Below, one piece after another: positions 52,215 through 61,011 of a stretch of DNA of 64,000 nt. The notes beneath the pieces are model-generated. The model saw only the letters and a program-made list of their open reading frames with translations. It did no database searches and was not told the DNA's origin. Position 1 is the first letter of the stretch. Each line of letters opens with the position of its first letter. Location of the stretch: positions 1 through 64,000 of the forward strand of contig JBPOEV010000004.1 in NCBI GenBank assembly GCA_051251535.1. The letters are read 5' to 3'. The DNA comes from GCA-2746425 sp051251535 (GTDB lineage Bacteria; Pseudomonadota; Alphaproteobacteria; Rhizobiales; GCA-2746425). The position numbers were made by a program, and so were the translations under genes.

Positions 52215-53405
52215 ATGAAGCTAAGGAATGCATTTCTGGTAGGCGCGATGGCCACAGCATTGTTCGCTTCCGCAACAATCAGTGGCGTCGCAACGCAAGC
52301 GACTGATCCCGCCGCAGATCCAGAGAATTTTGGTCCGCCGGAGGCGATGTTGTTTTGGACGCCCGAGCAGAAAGTGGCTGGTTTTCGAAATATGGACAAG
52401 ATTGTCTGGACCCGAAAAATTTCAGCCAGTGACGATCCGCAGCCACTAATGGACGCGCCAGTCGACCTAAGTGACGTTCAACTGCGTTACAATGGTGCTG
52501 AGATGACAATCGATGCGTTCCTGAACAGTGAAAATGTTGCCGGCCTACTGGTCATCAAAGATGGCGCGATTGCTTATGAATATTACGGATTGGGCAACAG
52601 TCAGGATACGCTGTGGCTATCGTTTTCGGTCACAAAATCCATTGTTTCGATGCTTGTTGGGGCCGCAATTCAAGATGGCTACATCGACAGCGTTGATGAA
52701 CCGATTACGGACTATCTGCCTCGGCTGAAAGGGTCTGCCTATGATCAGGCGAGCATCCGGGATGTGCTGCAAATGTCTTCGGGCGTACAGTGGAATGAGG
52801 ATTATTCAGACCCGAAATCTGACATCGCCCAAGCCGATATGAGTACGCTCGGCATCTATCGACAATTATCTGAAAAACCTGTCATGGCGCAGCCGGGCGA
52901 GACCTTCAATTACAACACTGCGGAGACAAATTTGGTGGGCACTATGTTGCGATCCGCCATTGGCAATAATTTGTCGACCTATCTGGCCGAAAAAATCTGG
53001 CACCCATTTGGAATGGAAGCAGATGCAAACTGGATGCTCAGCGAATCGGGCGGTGGGGAAATTGGTGGTTGTTGTTTGAGTGCTACATTGCGCGATTATG
53101 GACGTATTGGGCTGTTTGCATTGAATGAGGGGCGGTTGGCGGATGGAACACCAGTGCTGCCCTCAGGATGGATGGCGGACGCCACGGCTCCGTCAAAAGG
53201 CAATGGTGAATATGGCTATCTGTGGTGGTTGCAGGATGGCGGCCGCTTTCGCGCGCAGGGTATATTTGGTCAGGACATTTTCATTGATCCCGAGAACCAG
53301 CTTGTCATTGCGTTGCAAAGTGCGCGTGAGCATGCGGACAGGTCGGAAGATTGGGAATTGCAGGATGCATTTTATGATGCGGTGACGGATGTGCTGAAAC
53401 AATAG
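52215..53405 (+). CDS. Serine hydrolase, beta-lactamase/esterase EstB-NylB family
   Basis: 396 residues. A signal-like N-terminus (RNAFLVGAMATALFASATIS) suggests export. The catalytic S-x-x-K is in SFSVTKSIVSMLVG and the Tyr motif in FNYNTAETN, in the order of class C beta-lactamase-type esterases and 6-aminohexanoate-dimer hydrolases. The opening FWTPEQKVAGFRNMDKIVWT is a mark of the latter group. GGAG precedes the ATG. It stands alone, 104 bases after the GNAT gene, and is convergent with the flavoprotein gene. Confidence 0.88.
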   Translation: MKLRNAFLVGAMATALFASATISGVATQATDPAADPENFGPPEAMLFWTPEQKVAGFRNMDKIVWTRKISASDDPQPLMDAPVDLSDVQLRYNGAEMTIDAFLNSENVAGLLVIKDGAIAYEYYGLGNSQDTLWLSFSVTKSIVSMLVGAAIQDGYIDSVDEPITDYLPRLKGSAYDQASIRDVLQMSSGVQWNEDYSDPKSDIAQADMSTLGIYRQLSEKPVMAQPGETFNYNTAETNLVGTMLRSAIGNNLSTYLAEKIWHPFGMEADANWMLSESGGGEIGGCCLSATLRDYGRIGLFALNEGRLADGTPVLPSGWMADATAPSKGNGEYGYLWWLQDGGRFRAQGIFGQDIFIDPENQLVIALQSAREHADRSEDWELQDAFYDAVTDVLKQ

Positions 53406-53429
53406 GTGCCAACGAACTGCAGGACGCGG

Positions 53430-53454
53430 GCCATGATCAAGACCTGATCATGGC
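53430..53454. terminator. Symmetric hairpin between convergent genes
   Basis: Perfect ten-base arms GCCATGATCA/TGATCATGGC around a five-base loop. It overlaps the stop of the minus-strand flavoprotein gene and follows the serine hydrolase stop by 24 bases. No T tract, so a weak or factor-dependent terminator at most. Confidence 0.5.
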
Positions 53455-54494
53455 AGGGCCAAATTCTCACCTGCTTCCAGCGCGCCTTCCATAAATCCAC
53501 CAAAATCATCTGCCATTTCGGTTGAAGCAAAGGACAACGCGCCTTGCCAAAAACCAGTGAGGGCTGGTGGTCGGCCATAGACCGGGTGAGCGCCGACATT
53601 TATATGATCTGCCGAAGTGGAAATCAGACTGTTCTGAGCCCAGTCTTCCAAGATCAGTTCAGTTGGGTGTTCTGCCTGCTGGCCGAACAAACGGATCAGC
53701 TGATTCAAGGCCATCTGCTTCAGAGACTGACCCAGCTTGCTGCGACTATCCGGTGGCACTCCGACAAAGCCGAACAAAGCACAGCCGCCGTTTTCCGCGG
53801 CTGAGGCGTCATGGATTTCCACAAGAGGTCCGCGCTGGCTCATTGCGTCGCCGGACAGGCCGTTTTGCCTCCAGAACGGTGTATCATAGACCGCGAGAAT
53901 TTTAGCGTGACCGGCCATCCATGTGGGAATGTTTTGTAGGGCCTGATTGGCTCCGGCAGGAAGGGCAGGGCTGAACATCATGCTTGCTTCTGCGACCCGA
54001 GGTGGTGCCGTGATCACGACGTGCCGGGCGGAAATGGACCCAATGGCGGTGTCGGCGTGCACTTTGCCATTCGTGTGTGTAAGGGCTGTCACAGGTGCCG
54101 ACAGATGGCATTTATCTTCCGGGAGATCGTTGACCAGTGCCGTGATGAGCGAACCAAGGCCGCCTGCCAGACGCAACGATCCTTGCATGGATGCGTATCC
54201 CCGGCTGCGCAAAACTCTGCCGTCTGCCGTTTCGACAACGCTTTCGCCTTCGGAATGTTGCTCAAAAACCTTTAGTTCCAACCTGTCGATCAGAGACTGA
54301 AGGCGTGGCTGTCCGGGCCAGAACCATGCAGGGCCGAGGTCGAAGGCGGCGCCCCCAATCGTTGTGGACTTTATACGTCCACCGAATCTGTCTGAGGCTT
54401 CAACCAGCAGAAAGTCCGATTTTTCACGGCGAAGGCGGTCCGCCAGAGCGAGACCGGAAAGACCACCGCCGACAATGAGCGTTTTCGTCTGCAT
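53448..54494 (-). CDS. FAD-dependent amine oxidase-like flavoprotein
   Basis: 348 residues, shorter than the usual 430-450 of this family. The FAD Rossmann motif is LIVGGGLSGLALADRLRREK followed by the GGRI motif in ASDRFGGRIKST. The C-terminal end has GAHPVYGRPPALTGFWQG. The middle substrate domain is compressed. Its start shares a base with the SDR stop upstream, so it is the third gene of the cupin-SDR-flavoprotein operon. Substrate unknown. Confidence 0.85.
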   Translation of the reverse strand: MQTKTLIVGGGLSGLALADRLRREKSDFLLVEASDRFGGRIKSTTIGGAAFDLGPAWFWPGQPRLQSLIDRLELKVFEQHSEGESVVETADGRVLRSRGYASMQGSLRLAGGLGSLITALVNDLPEDKCHLSAPVTALTHTNGKVHADTAIGSISARHVVITAPPRVAEASMMFSPALPAGANQALQNIPTWMAGHAKILAVYDTPFWRQNGLSGDAMSQRGPLVEIHDASAAENGGCALFGFVGVPPDSRSKLGQSLKQMALNQLIRLFGQQAEHPTELILEDWAQNSLISTSADHINVGAHPVYGRPPALTGFWQGALSFASTEMADDFGGFMEGALEAGENLALP

Positions 54495-55177
54495 CAGAAC
54501 TTTTCACTCATGGGCCGCAAATCCAATTCGTGAGTCCATGTGGATTTTGGTTGATGCGCCAAGGTCCAATAAGCGTCGGCCAATTCATCAGGTTTCATCA
54601 TTCTTCCAGGATCAAGATCGTGCAGGTCCCGACTTTTGGCGCTGTCAATGATGCCATCCAGAATGACGTGGGCAACATGAATGCCATCTGTCTGATATTC
54701 ACGGGCCAAAGACTGGGTCAGGCCGCGCAGTGCAAATTTGGCAGAAGCAAAAGCAGAGAAGCCCGAACCACCGCGCAGACTGGCTGTTGCGCCAGATACA
54801 AGGAAAGCTCCGCCATCTTTCTGCATGGCTGGCAGAACTGCCTGAGCCAGTGCGACTGCGGAGAGGACCATATTGCTCCAGGTCGCTTTGAAACTGTCTG
54901 GTGCAGTTTCCTGAAATGGCCCACGCACCAGATGTGCCGTGTTGTGAATGACGGTCGCTGGAGCGCCATGCTTTGCAATCAATCGGGTAACGGTGGCCTG
55001 TACAGCTTCCGGGTCCGCCAGGTCCACGCTCTGTATTACATGGCCCGAAGGTGCAATGCGTTCTGTGCGAGCCAAGCCTACAGCGTGATAGCCACCGGCT
55101 GCAAATCGGTCCAGCAAGGCGTCTCCCAAACCACTGCCGGCACCTGCAACCAATATGAGTTTACCGTTGCTCGCCAT
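54494..55177 (-). CDS. Atypical short-chain dehydrogenase (catalytic Tyr replaced by Phe)
   Basis: 227 residues. The NAD(P) motif is GAGSGLGDALL and NTAH replaces NNAG. The active-site stretch reads SGATASLRGGSGFSAFASAK, so the usual Y-x3-K is F-A-S-A-K with Phe in place of the catalytic Tyr. Related SDRs with FA-x-AK occur in other bacteria, so this is a subfamily feature rather than an error. It may bind nucleotide without classical catalysis. It is the second gene of the operon, separated from the cupin stop by one base. Confidence 0.85.
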   Translation of the reverse strand: MASNGKLILVAGAGSGLGDALLDRFAAGGYHAVGLARTERIAPSGHVIQSVDLADPEAVQATVTRLIAKHGAPATVIHNTAHLVRGPFQETAPDSFKATWSNMVLSAVALAQAVLPAMQKDGGAFLVSGATASLRGGSGFSAFASAKFALRGLTQSLAREYQTDGIHVAHVILDGIIDSAKSRDLHDLDPGRMMKPDELADAYWTLAHQPKSTWTHELDLRPMSEKF

Positions 55178-55178
55178 G

Positions 55179-55874
55179 TCAGGTTTTTTCCTTTGAAGCT
55201 ATCGGGCTGGTTATGGGGCCGGCCAAGTGATCGGATTTGATCCAGACCCGCGTTCCGACAGTCCCTGCTGTGGCTGCAAAATCTTCATCAGCGGGCAGCC
55301 GCAACCATGAGTCGACTTCAAACAGGTCATCTGCTTCGGTGAAACTGCCTTCCAGAACAAAGACCTCAAGCCCTTTATGAGCTTGGATGCGGATTTCAGT
55401 GCCGGGGTCCCAAACTTCAACCCGAACCGTTTCATGGGCATCTTTGTGCAGGGGAATGATGCTGACGCCGGGCCGCTCTGCAGCCGGTTCAGGGTTCATA
55501 TCCGCCGTGTAGTGCGTTACCGCGGTTCGGTCATCAAGATCAAACTGCCACAGTTTCACAAGTATGGTTGCGCCATCTGATGCGCTGGGTGTGTGTGATG
55601 ATTGGGGCGGGTTGCGGACATAACTGCCAATTGGAAAGTCGCCATGCTCATCTTGAAACACGCCGGACAGAACCAGATATTCCTCGCCGCCCGTATGTGT
55701 ATGAGCAGAAAATGCGCTGCCGGGTGCATAGCGGACGATTGAGGTTGCCCGCGCCACTTCATCGCCAATCCGGTCAAGCATGCGTCGGTCTACGCCAGGC
55801 ATTGGAGAGGGAACCCAGGGTTCTTTTGCTGCATGAACGACAGCGCGGATTTTGAAGTCTGAATTCTTGTCCAT
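55179..55874 (-). CDS. Two-domain cupin protein (ChrR-like cupin)
   Basis: 231 residues. The first cupin barrel has the metal motif GSAFSAHTHTGGEEYLVLSG with two His and Glu plus the later SSHTP His. The second barrel (IRIQAHKGLEVFVLEG) has lost most ligands. It resembles the C-terminal cupin of the anti-sigma factor ChrR but lacks the N-terminal zinc anti-sigma domain. It starts the operon with the SDR and flavoprotein and is divergent from a TetR gene. Role uncertain: a sensor or metal enzyme. Confidence 0.83.
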   Translation of the reverse strand: MDKNSDFKIRAVVHAAKEPWVPSPMPGVDRRMLDRIGDEVARATSIVRYAPGSAFSAHTHTGGEEYLVLSGVFQDEHGDFPIGSYVRNPPQSSHTPSASDGATILVKLWQFDLDDRTAVTHYTADMNPEPAAERPGVSIIPLHKDAHETVRVEVWDPGTEIRIQAHKGLEVFVLEGSFTEADDLFEVDSWLRLPADEDFAATAGTVGTRVWIKSDHLAGPITSPIASKEKT

Positions 55875-55963
55875 TTTCTCTCCACGTGGTGTTGGCTATG
55901 AAGTTCTTTGTCTATTCGAAGGCGTTTGATCGGATACGACTTGACGCGTGTGTCTGTCAACCT

Positions 55964-55981
55964 CTATCTATCAGTAGATAG
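55964..55981. promoter_or_regulatory. TetR-type operator upstream of cupin/TetR
   Basis: CTATCTA, four bases, TAGATAG: perfect seven-base arms, 16 bases before the TetR start and about 90 before the cupin start. Confidence 0.7.
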
Positions 55982-55997
55982 GTAAATTGGAATTGAT

Positions 55998-56558
55998 ATG
56001 AATAGTGATGTTTTGCCGATGCGGGACCGAATTCTGGACGCCGCAGAAACACGTATGCGGGGAAGAGGGTTTCACAGCGTCAGTTTTCGCGACCTTGCGA
56101 ATGATGTTGGCGTAAAAAGCGCGAGCGTTCACTATCATTTCCCACAGAAATCTGATCTGGGAGATCAGTTGGTGGAGCGCTATTCAGCGCGGTTTCAGGC
56201 TGAACTTGATGCTATTGATACGTCAGTTCCGAGCGCGGCAATGACCAGGTTTCTGGCCCTTTATGATAACGCGTTTTCGGTGGGGAAATCTGTCTGTTTA
56301 TGCGCAATTCTTAGTGCAGAGGCCAACAGTTTGCCGGACACATTAAACGCCAGACTTCGTGGGTTCTTTGAGATGAATGTGCGCTGGTTGTCGGCCTTGA
56401 ATGTGCGACACGGATTGACAGACAGGGCGCCTGATCCGCTGGAAATAGTCGGTGCGCTTGAGGGCGCGATGATAGTGGCCAATGCAATGGCGGATCGTGC
56501 CGCTTTGATAACGACAATTACGCGGATACAGGCTGCTTATGATCTGGCGGCAGAATAG
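55998..56558 (+). CDS. TetR/AcrR family regulator (divergent from cupin operon)
   Basis: 186 residues. The helix-turn-helix reads VSFRDLANDVGVKSASVHYH followed by FPQKSDLGDQ, fitting the TetR signature. The operator just before it and the divergent cupin gene indicate autoregulation and repression of the cupin operon. Its 3' end overlaps the 3' end of the convergent aminotransferase gene by 41 bases. Confidence 0.9.
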   Translation: MNSDVLPMRDRILDAAETRMRGRGFHSVSFRDLANDVGVKSASVHYHFPQKSDLGDQLVERYSARFQAELDAIDTSVPSAAMTRFLALYDNAFSVGKSVCLCAILSAEANSLPDTLNARLRGFFEMNVRWLSALNVRHGLTDRAPDPLEIVGALEGAMIVANAMADRAALITTITRIQAAYDLAAE

Positions 56559-57651
56559 CATCAAGATCGGCCAGGAATTTGGCGTTTTCCTGTTCTGATC
56601 CGATGGAAACACGGATGTAGGTGTCATATCCATCCTGTTTCCATGGTTTGACAATTGTTCCGCGTTTCATCAGGTCTTCCGCGACCGGCATGGACGAGCG
56701 ATTGACGTCAAAGAAAATAAAATTCCCAAGTGATCGAGCCGTTCTGAAGCCTCGGGTGCTCAACTCCTGCGCCATGAGGTCTCGTTGCCGGATTGTTTCG
56801 GCTGTGCAGCTTTTCATATGGCCATCATTCTGCAGGGCCAGTGTTGCCGCCATTTGTGCAACTGCATTGATGTTGAAGGGCGTCCGGGTGAGGTCAAGGG
56901 CCTGACGCAGTTGTTTTGATCCGCAAATCCCGAAACCGACCCGTAGACCAGCCAGTCCCCAGGCTTTGGAGAATGTCCTCAGAATGATCCAGTTTTGATC
57001 ATCTGGCATCAGGCAGGCCAGTCCGGAAACATAGTCGCCTTTAATGGCGTACTCGTAATACGCCTCATCAAGCACGAGCAATGTGTCTGGATGCTTTGTT
57101 GCTATGACCTGTTTGAGTTGTTGCGGATTAATCCACGTACCCACCGGGTTCATGGGATTTGCGAAAATAAGCATTTTTGCGGGCTTGGCTACAGCTTCCA
57201 GCAACGCTTTCAGATCGGTTTCCAGCACATTGGTGAGGCCAATTCGCTCAACTTTTGCGCCCATAAGTGTTGCGTAGTCTTCATGCAGAGGGAATGACGG
57301 ATACAGTGTGATGACCCGATCTTCGGGCTGAACCACACTGCGGCAAATGATGGAAATCAGTTCTTCCGATCCGTTTCCAAAGATCAGATTGTCAGACGCA
57401 ACATCCAGGTAGTTGGCCAGCGTCGTCGCCAATTGTGCTGAGTTTGCATCAGGATAGAGAAAGAGATCCGAGCTGGCCAGTTTCAGCGCAGCGAGCACTT
57501 GCGGGGCGGGCCCGGCAGGATTCTCATTCGATGCCAGTTTCGCGATTTCCGTGACACCATATTTCGACTTGACTTCATCAAGGCCCAACCCTGAATTATA
57601 GGGGTGAATATGAGCGAGCGTTGGGCGAAGGATTTTTTCCAGCTGGTTCAT
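56518..57651 (-). CDS. HisC-like PLP aminotransferase (histidinol-phosphate type)
   Basis: 377 residues of the fold-type I aminotransferase family. PLP lysine in RTFSKAWGLAGLRVG, the cofactor loop ANPMNPVGTW (asparagine replaced by methionine in the usual NPNNPTG) and the opening LRPTLAHIHPYNSGLGLDEV are visible. I chose the ATG preceded by TGAGG because the upstream ATG at 57708 lies inside a palindrome and has no ribosome-binding site. The length then matches HisC. It may transaminate a non-histidine substrate, because it neighbours SDR, ABC and HisD-paralogue genes and no other histidine genes. Confidence 0.85.
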   Translation of the reverse strand: MNQLEKILRPTLAHIHPYNSGLGLDEVKSKYGVTEIAKLASNENPAGPAPQVLAALKLASSDLFLYPDANSAQLATTLANYLDVASDNLIFGNGSEELISIICRSVVQPEDRVITLYPSFPLHEDYATLMGAKVERIGLTNVLETDLKALLEAVAKPAKMLIFANPMNPVGTWINPQQLKQVIATKHPDTLLVLDEAYYEYAIKGDYVSGLACLMPDDQNWIILRTFSKAWGLAGLRVGFGICGSKQLRQALDLTRTPFNINAVAQMAATLALQNDGHMKSCTAETIRQRDLMAQELSTRGFRTARSLGNFIFFDVNRSSMPVAEDLMKRGTIVKPWKQDGYDTYIRVSIGSEQENAKFLADLDAILPPDHKQPVSA

Positions 57652-57695
57652 TCTGGCCTCAATATCTGCAATTTTGTTGCGAATGTTGGAATTAT

Positions 57696-57709
57696 TATGT
57701 ATAGACATA
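57696..57709. promoter_or_regulatory. GntR-type operator, copy 1
   Basis: TATGTATAGACATA, near-palindrome between the divergent aminotransferase and SDR genes. It matches the site at 58590 at 12 of 14 positions; TGTATA-x-ACA sites are common for GntR-family regulators. Confidence 0.6.
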
Positions 57710-57738
57710 TAAAATGAAGCGCAAGAAGGTTTCTTGAA

Positions 57739-58512
57739 ATGGCACAGTCGATTTTTGATCTTTCAGGCAAGGTGGCGCTGGTTACAGGCGCAAGCCGAGG
57801 CCTTGGACGGTCGATGGCGGTTGGCCTTGCTGAGGCGGGTGCAAAAATTGTTGTTACCTCCAGAAACCTGACGTCTCTGGAAGAAACAAGCGCAGAGATT
57901 GAGCGCGTAGGCGGCACCTCTGTGCCGCTGGTGCTGGATGTCAGTGATGTGTCAGGTATGACAGATCAAATGTCCAAACTGGCAGCGCAGTTTCCCGGCG
58001 GCCTTGATATCCTCGTCAACAATGCCGGCTATGAAGAAGTCTGCCCGTCTCTGGATGTCACCGAAGATGTTTGGGACAGGGTGGTTGATACCAATTTGAA
58101 GGGCGCTTTCTTCTGTGCCAGAAACGCTGCCCGGATGATGGTCGATACAGGTCGTGGTGGCGCCATTATTAATGTCTGCTCTTTGACGTCCTATGTGGGC
58201 GTGCCAACAGCCGTGCCCTATGGGTCTTCAAAATCGGGATTGCTGGGAATGACACGAGCGCTCTCAACCGAGTGGGCGGCACATCGGATTCGGGTCAACG
58301 CCATTGCGCCCGGTTATTTCCGCACGGAACTGACGGATCAGTTTTATCAGAATGAAGATTGGCAGAACGCCATGCTGGAGAAAATTCCGCTGGGCAGTTT
58401 TGGTGATTCAAATGATCTGAAAGGTGCCGTTGTTTTTCTGGCAAGTGATGCATCGAATTACATTACGGGCCAATGCATTGGAATTGACGGCGGCTATCTG
58501 GCCTCTATCTAG
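57739..58512 (+). CDS. Short-chain dehydrogenase/reductase (catabolic)
   Basis: 257 residues. Cofactor motif TGASRGLGRSM, NNAG, catalytic Ser in VCSLTSYVGVP and YGSSK with intact Tyr-Lys; the C-terminal GIDGGYLAS is standard. AAGAAGG precedes the ATG. It is divergent from the aminotransferase and upstream of an ABC importer and a HisD-paralogue. SDRs of this type accompany HisD-like sulfopropanediol dehydrogenases in some marine bacteria, but the substrate here is unproven. Confidence 0.9.
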   Translation: MAQSIFDLSGKVALVTGASRGLGRSMAVGLAEAGAKIVVTSRNLTSLEETSAEIERVGGTSVPLVLDVSDVSGMTDQMSKLAAQFPGGLDILVNNAGYEEVCPSLDVTEDVWDRVVDTNLKGAFFCARNAARMMVDTGRGGAIINVCSLTSYVGVPTAVPYGSSKSGLLGMTRALSTEWAAHRIRVNAIAPGYFRTELTDQFYQNEDWQNAMLEKIPLGSFGDSNDLKGAVVFLASDASNYITGQCIGIDGGYLASI

Positions 58513-58563
58513 AGACTGGACTCGCTTGGGGAGAGAGAAAATATGGAAATGGCCAGTCCTTAC

Positions 58564-58569
58564 TTGACA
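58564..58569 (+). promoter_or_regulatory. Possible -35 element of ABC operon promoter
   Basis: TTGACA, an exact -35 consensus, 21 bases before the GntR-type palindrome. No clean -10 hexamer follows at ideal spacing, so the promoter may depend on the regulator. Confidence 0.4.
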
Positions 58570-58589
58570 TTTCGGCAAGGCCTGCTTTT

Positions 58590-58603
58590 CATGTATATAC
58601 ATA
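58590..58603. promoter_or_regulatory. GntR-type operator, copy 2
   Basis: CATGTATATACATA with a perfect 12-base core ATGTATATACAT at 58591-58602. It lies about 60 bases before the ABC ATPase start. Confidence 0.65.
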
Positions 58604-58661
58604 TCGTTTGCCGGGTGTCGTCATGCCAAAGAAACGAACCAGTCCATAAGGCCTTTCTCAC

Positions 58662-59786
58662 GTGAATACTAACGCAATTCCGGCCCAGATTCCGGCGGTT
58701 TCAGCATCCAATGTTGCGATGCAGTTTTCGGACTTGATGGCCGTCAAGGATGCAAATTTTGAATTGGAAAATGGTCGTTTTCTGACAATTTTGGGCCCCT
58801 CAGGCTCTGGCAAAACAACGCTGCTGCGCATGATCGCCGGTTTTTTGAAGCCGACGCAAGGTCAGATCTTCATAAACGGCAAGGAAGTCAACGCTGTTGC
58901 ACCCAACAAGCGCTCGGTGGGCATGGTGTTTCAGAAACTTGCCTTGTTTCCACATATGACTGCAGCTCAAAATGTGGCATTTCCTTTGAAAATGCGTCGG
59001 TTTGATGCCAAAAAAATTCCGGCACGCGTTTTGGAATTTCTGAATTTGGTGCGTTTGGATGGCTTGGAAAATCGGCGTATGAACGAGCTATCGGGTGGGC
59101 AGCAACAGCGGGTGGCGATTGCGCGTGCATTGGTTTTCGAGCCAGACCTTTTATTGCTGGATGAACCTTTGGCAGCGTTGGATCGCAAGCTGCGCGAGGA
59201 AATGCAGCTGGAATTCCGCCGCATCCAGAAAGAGCTTGGTGTCACAACGATCAATGTCACCCATGACCAGCGCGAAGCTCTGGTCGTCTCAGACCAGATC
59301 ATTGTTATGGACAATGGTGAAATCCAGCAGGATGCATCACCAACACAGATGTACCGCACCCCGCACAATCCCTTCGTTGCCAACTTCATTGGTGTGACCA
59401 ATCTTTTCGATGGGACTCTGATGTCGGCCAGCGCCGAGGGCGCTGAAGTGCATGTTGGTGATTTGACCCTTTCCGGCATTTTGCGCAGCAGTGCTGATGC
59501 CTCTGTATTGGGCATGCAAGCGCGGTGCGCTGTGCGGGCTGAGCAAATTCGAATTGCTGCAGCACCGGATGCGCTTGGCAAGCTGGACGTTACGTTCCAG
59601 GGCGTCGTAAAAGACGTAATCTTTGAAGGCGAACGGTTGCTCTATGAGCTGTCGGTTCAAGAATTGGGAGATGAACCCGTACGCATTTTTCATCATGATC
59701 AAAATGACTTCGCTACTCACGATGTTGGAGAGACTGTCCACATCGGGTGGATGAACCGCGACTTACATATTTTTGTCGCATCCTAA
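58662..59786 (+). CDS. Polyamine-type ABC transporter ATPase (PotA-like)
   Basis: 374 residues. Walker A GPSGSGKTTLLRM, Q loop VFQKLALFPHMT, signature LSGGQQQRVAIARALVFEP, Walker B LLLDEPLAALD and H loop NVTHDQREALVV; a C-terminal TOBE domain follows. It starts with GTG after a weak ribosome-binding site. Binding protein and two permeases follow on the same strand. Confidence 0.9.
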   Translation: MNTNAIPAQIPAVSASNVAMQFSDLMAVKDANFELENGRFLTILGPSGSGKTTLLRMIAGFLKPTQGQIFINGKEVNAVAPNKRSVGMVFQKLALFPHMTAAQNVAFPLKMRRFDAKKIPARVLEFLNLVRLDGLENRRMNELSGGQQQRVAIARALVFEPDLLLLDEPLAALDRKLREEMQLEFRRIQKELGVTTINVTHDQREALVVSDQIIVMDNGEIQQDASPTQMYRTPHNPFVANFIGVTNLFDGTLMSASAEGAEVHVGDLTLSGILRSSADASVLGMQARCAVRAEQIRIAAAPDALGKLDVTFQGVVKDVIFEGERLLYELSVQELGDEPVRIFHHDQNDFATHDVGETVHIGWMNRDLHIFVAS

Positions 59787-59834
59787 TGGCCTCTGACACC
59801 TGTCGGGCCTGAACCAGAAACAGGGAGTATTTAT

Positions 59835-60938
59835 ATGCCCATAGACAAGACATTCAATCGCAGGCAACTGCTGAAGACCACAGCCACCGTTGGTGCTGCC
59901 GGTGTTTTTGTGGCCTCCGCACCATCTATTCTTCGTGCCGCAGAGCCGGATAAGCCGTCTGAAATCATCGTACGTGCATGGGGTGGCCCATGGGTCGAAG
60001 CCCTGAAGAACGGCGTTTCAGATCGCTTCACCGCTGAAACCGGTATTCGTGTGATCCATGATTTGACCGAAGACAACGAAATCCAGCCGAAAGTCTGGGC
60101 GGCAGTTGCTCAAGGTCGGACACCACCGATCCACATCAATTGGGATACGACAACAAACGCAACAAAATCCGCTCTGCGCGGCGTGTGTGAAGATCTGTCT
60201 GATCTGTCCAACATTCCCGGAACAACGGATCTGGCCAAGCCTGTTGGTGTTGTTGGCTACCCGATCGTGAACACATATGGCTATGTTTATGTACTGGCCT
60301 ACCGTCCATCTGCGTTCCCCGATGGCCCGCCCAAATCCTATCACGATTTGCTTGATCCGAAGTTTAAGGGTCGTCTGGCTTTCTACAATGATGGCATTGG
60401 TTTCCACTTCCCGGCACAGGTTGCCGGTGGCGGAAGTCTGGATGGTATTCCAGATGCCATGGACCCGGCCTGGGAATTCATCACCAAGATGAAAGATCAA
60501 AACCCGCTGCTTGGCGAAGATCCCGACTTTGTGACCTGGTTCCAGAATGGTGAAATTGATGCGGCTTGCACCATTTCAACCAATGCTCTGGGCGCCAAGA
60601 AGAATGGCGTTGATATTGCCTGGACTGTGCCGGAAGAGGGCGCGAAGTTCGACACTGATGGCCTTTGGATTCCAAAAGGTCACTCTGAAGGCGATCTCTA
60701 CTGGTCCAAAGCCTATATCAACAGCGCTCTGACGAAAGAATCCCAGCAGATCTGGCTGGATGGTCTTGGTCTCCCAGGTGTTGTACCAGGCCTGACACCT
60801 CCTCCAGGCATGGCGGGTGATCCTGCCTATCCGACAAAGCCTGAAGACTTTGAGCGTCTCATTCGCGTCTCCGGCCAGGTTCAGGTCGAAAATGAAAGCG
60901 ATTGGTTCTCCAAATTCAAAACCATCATGCAGGGCTAA
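59835..60938 (+). CDS. Polyamine-type ABC transporter binding protein (Tat-like signal)
   Basis: 367 residues. The N-terminus has a twin-arginine motif NRRQLLKTTATVGAAGVFVA with cleavage near residue 36, so export through Tat is likely. The mature part has the SBP_bac_8 pattern (IIVRAWGGPWVEALKNGVSD; TGIRVIHDLTEDNE). The ligand is probably not a polyamine, because the context is enzymes for hydroxy acids or alcohols. A hairpin follows. Confidence 0.92.
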   Translation: MPIDKTFNRRQLLKTTATVGAAGVFVASAPSILRAAEPDKPSEIIVRAWGGPWVEALKNGVSDRFTAETGIRVIHDLTEDNEIQPKVWAAVAQGRTPPIHINWDTTTNATKSALRGVCEDLSDLSNIPGTTDLAKPVGVVGYPIVNTYGYVYVLAYRPSAFPDGPPKSYHDLLDPKFKGRLAFYNDGIGFHFPAQVAGGGSLDGIPDAMDPAWEFITKMKDQNPLLGEDPDFVTWFQNGEIDAACTISTNALGAKKNGVDIAWTVPEEGAKFDTDGLWIPKGHSEGDLYWSKAYINSALTKESQQIWLDGLGLPGVVPGLTPPPGMAGDPAYPTKPEDFERLIRVSGQVQVENESDWFSKFKTIMQG

Positions 60939-60958
60939 CAGCCCCGCTACAAAGGTTC

Positions 60959-60987
60959 ACCGGGCGGTCGTTTTGATCGCCCGGTGC
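60959..60987 (+). other. Intercistronic hairpin after binding-protein gene
   Basis: Twelve-base stem beginning CACCGGGCG and ending CGCCCGGTG, loop GTTTT, no T tract. Same position as the stems after the other binding-protein genes. Confidence 0.6.
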
Positions 60988-61011
60988 TGTCCCTAAAGAG
61001 CACGCACCCAA

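Noticed and set aside
57652..57708. Upstream start of the HisC-like aminotransferase at 57708
   Set aside because: That ATG lies inside the operator-like palindrome and has no ribosome-binding site. The start at 57651 has TGAGG and gives normal HisC length.
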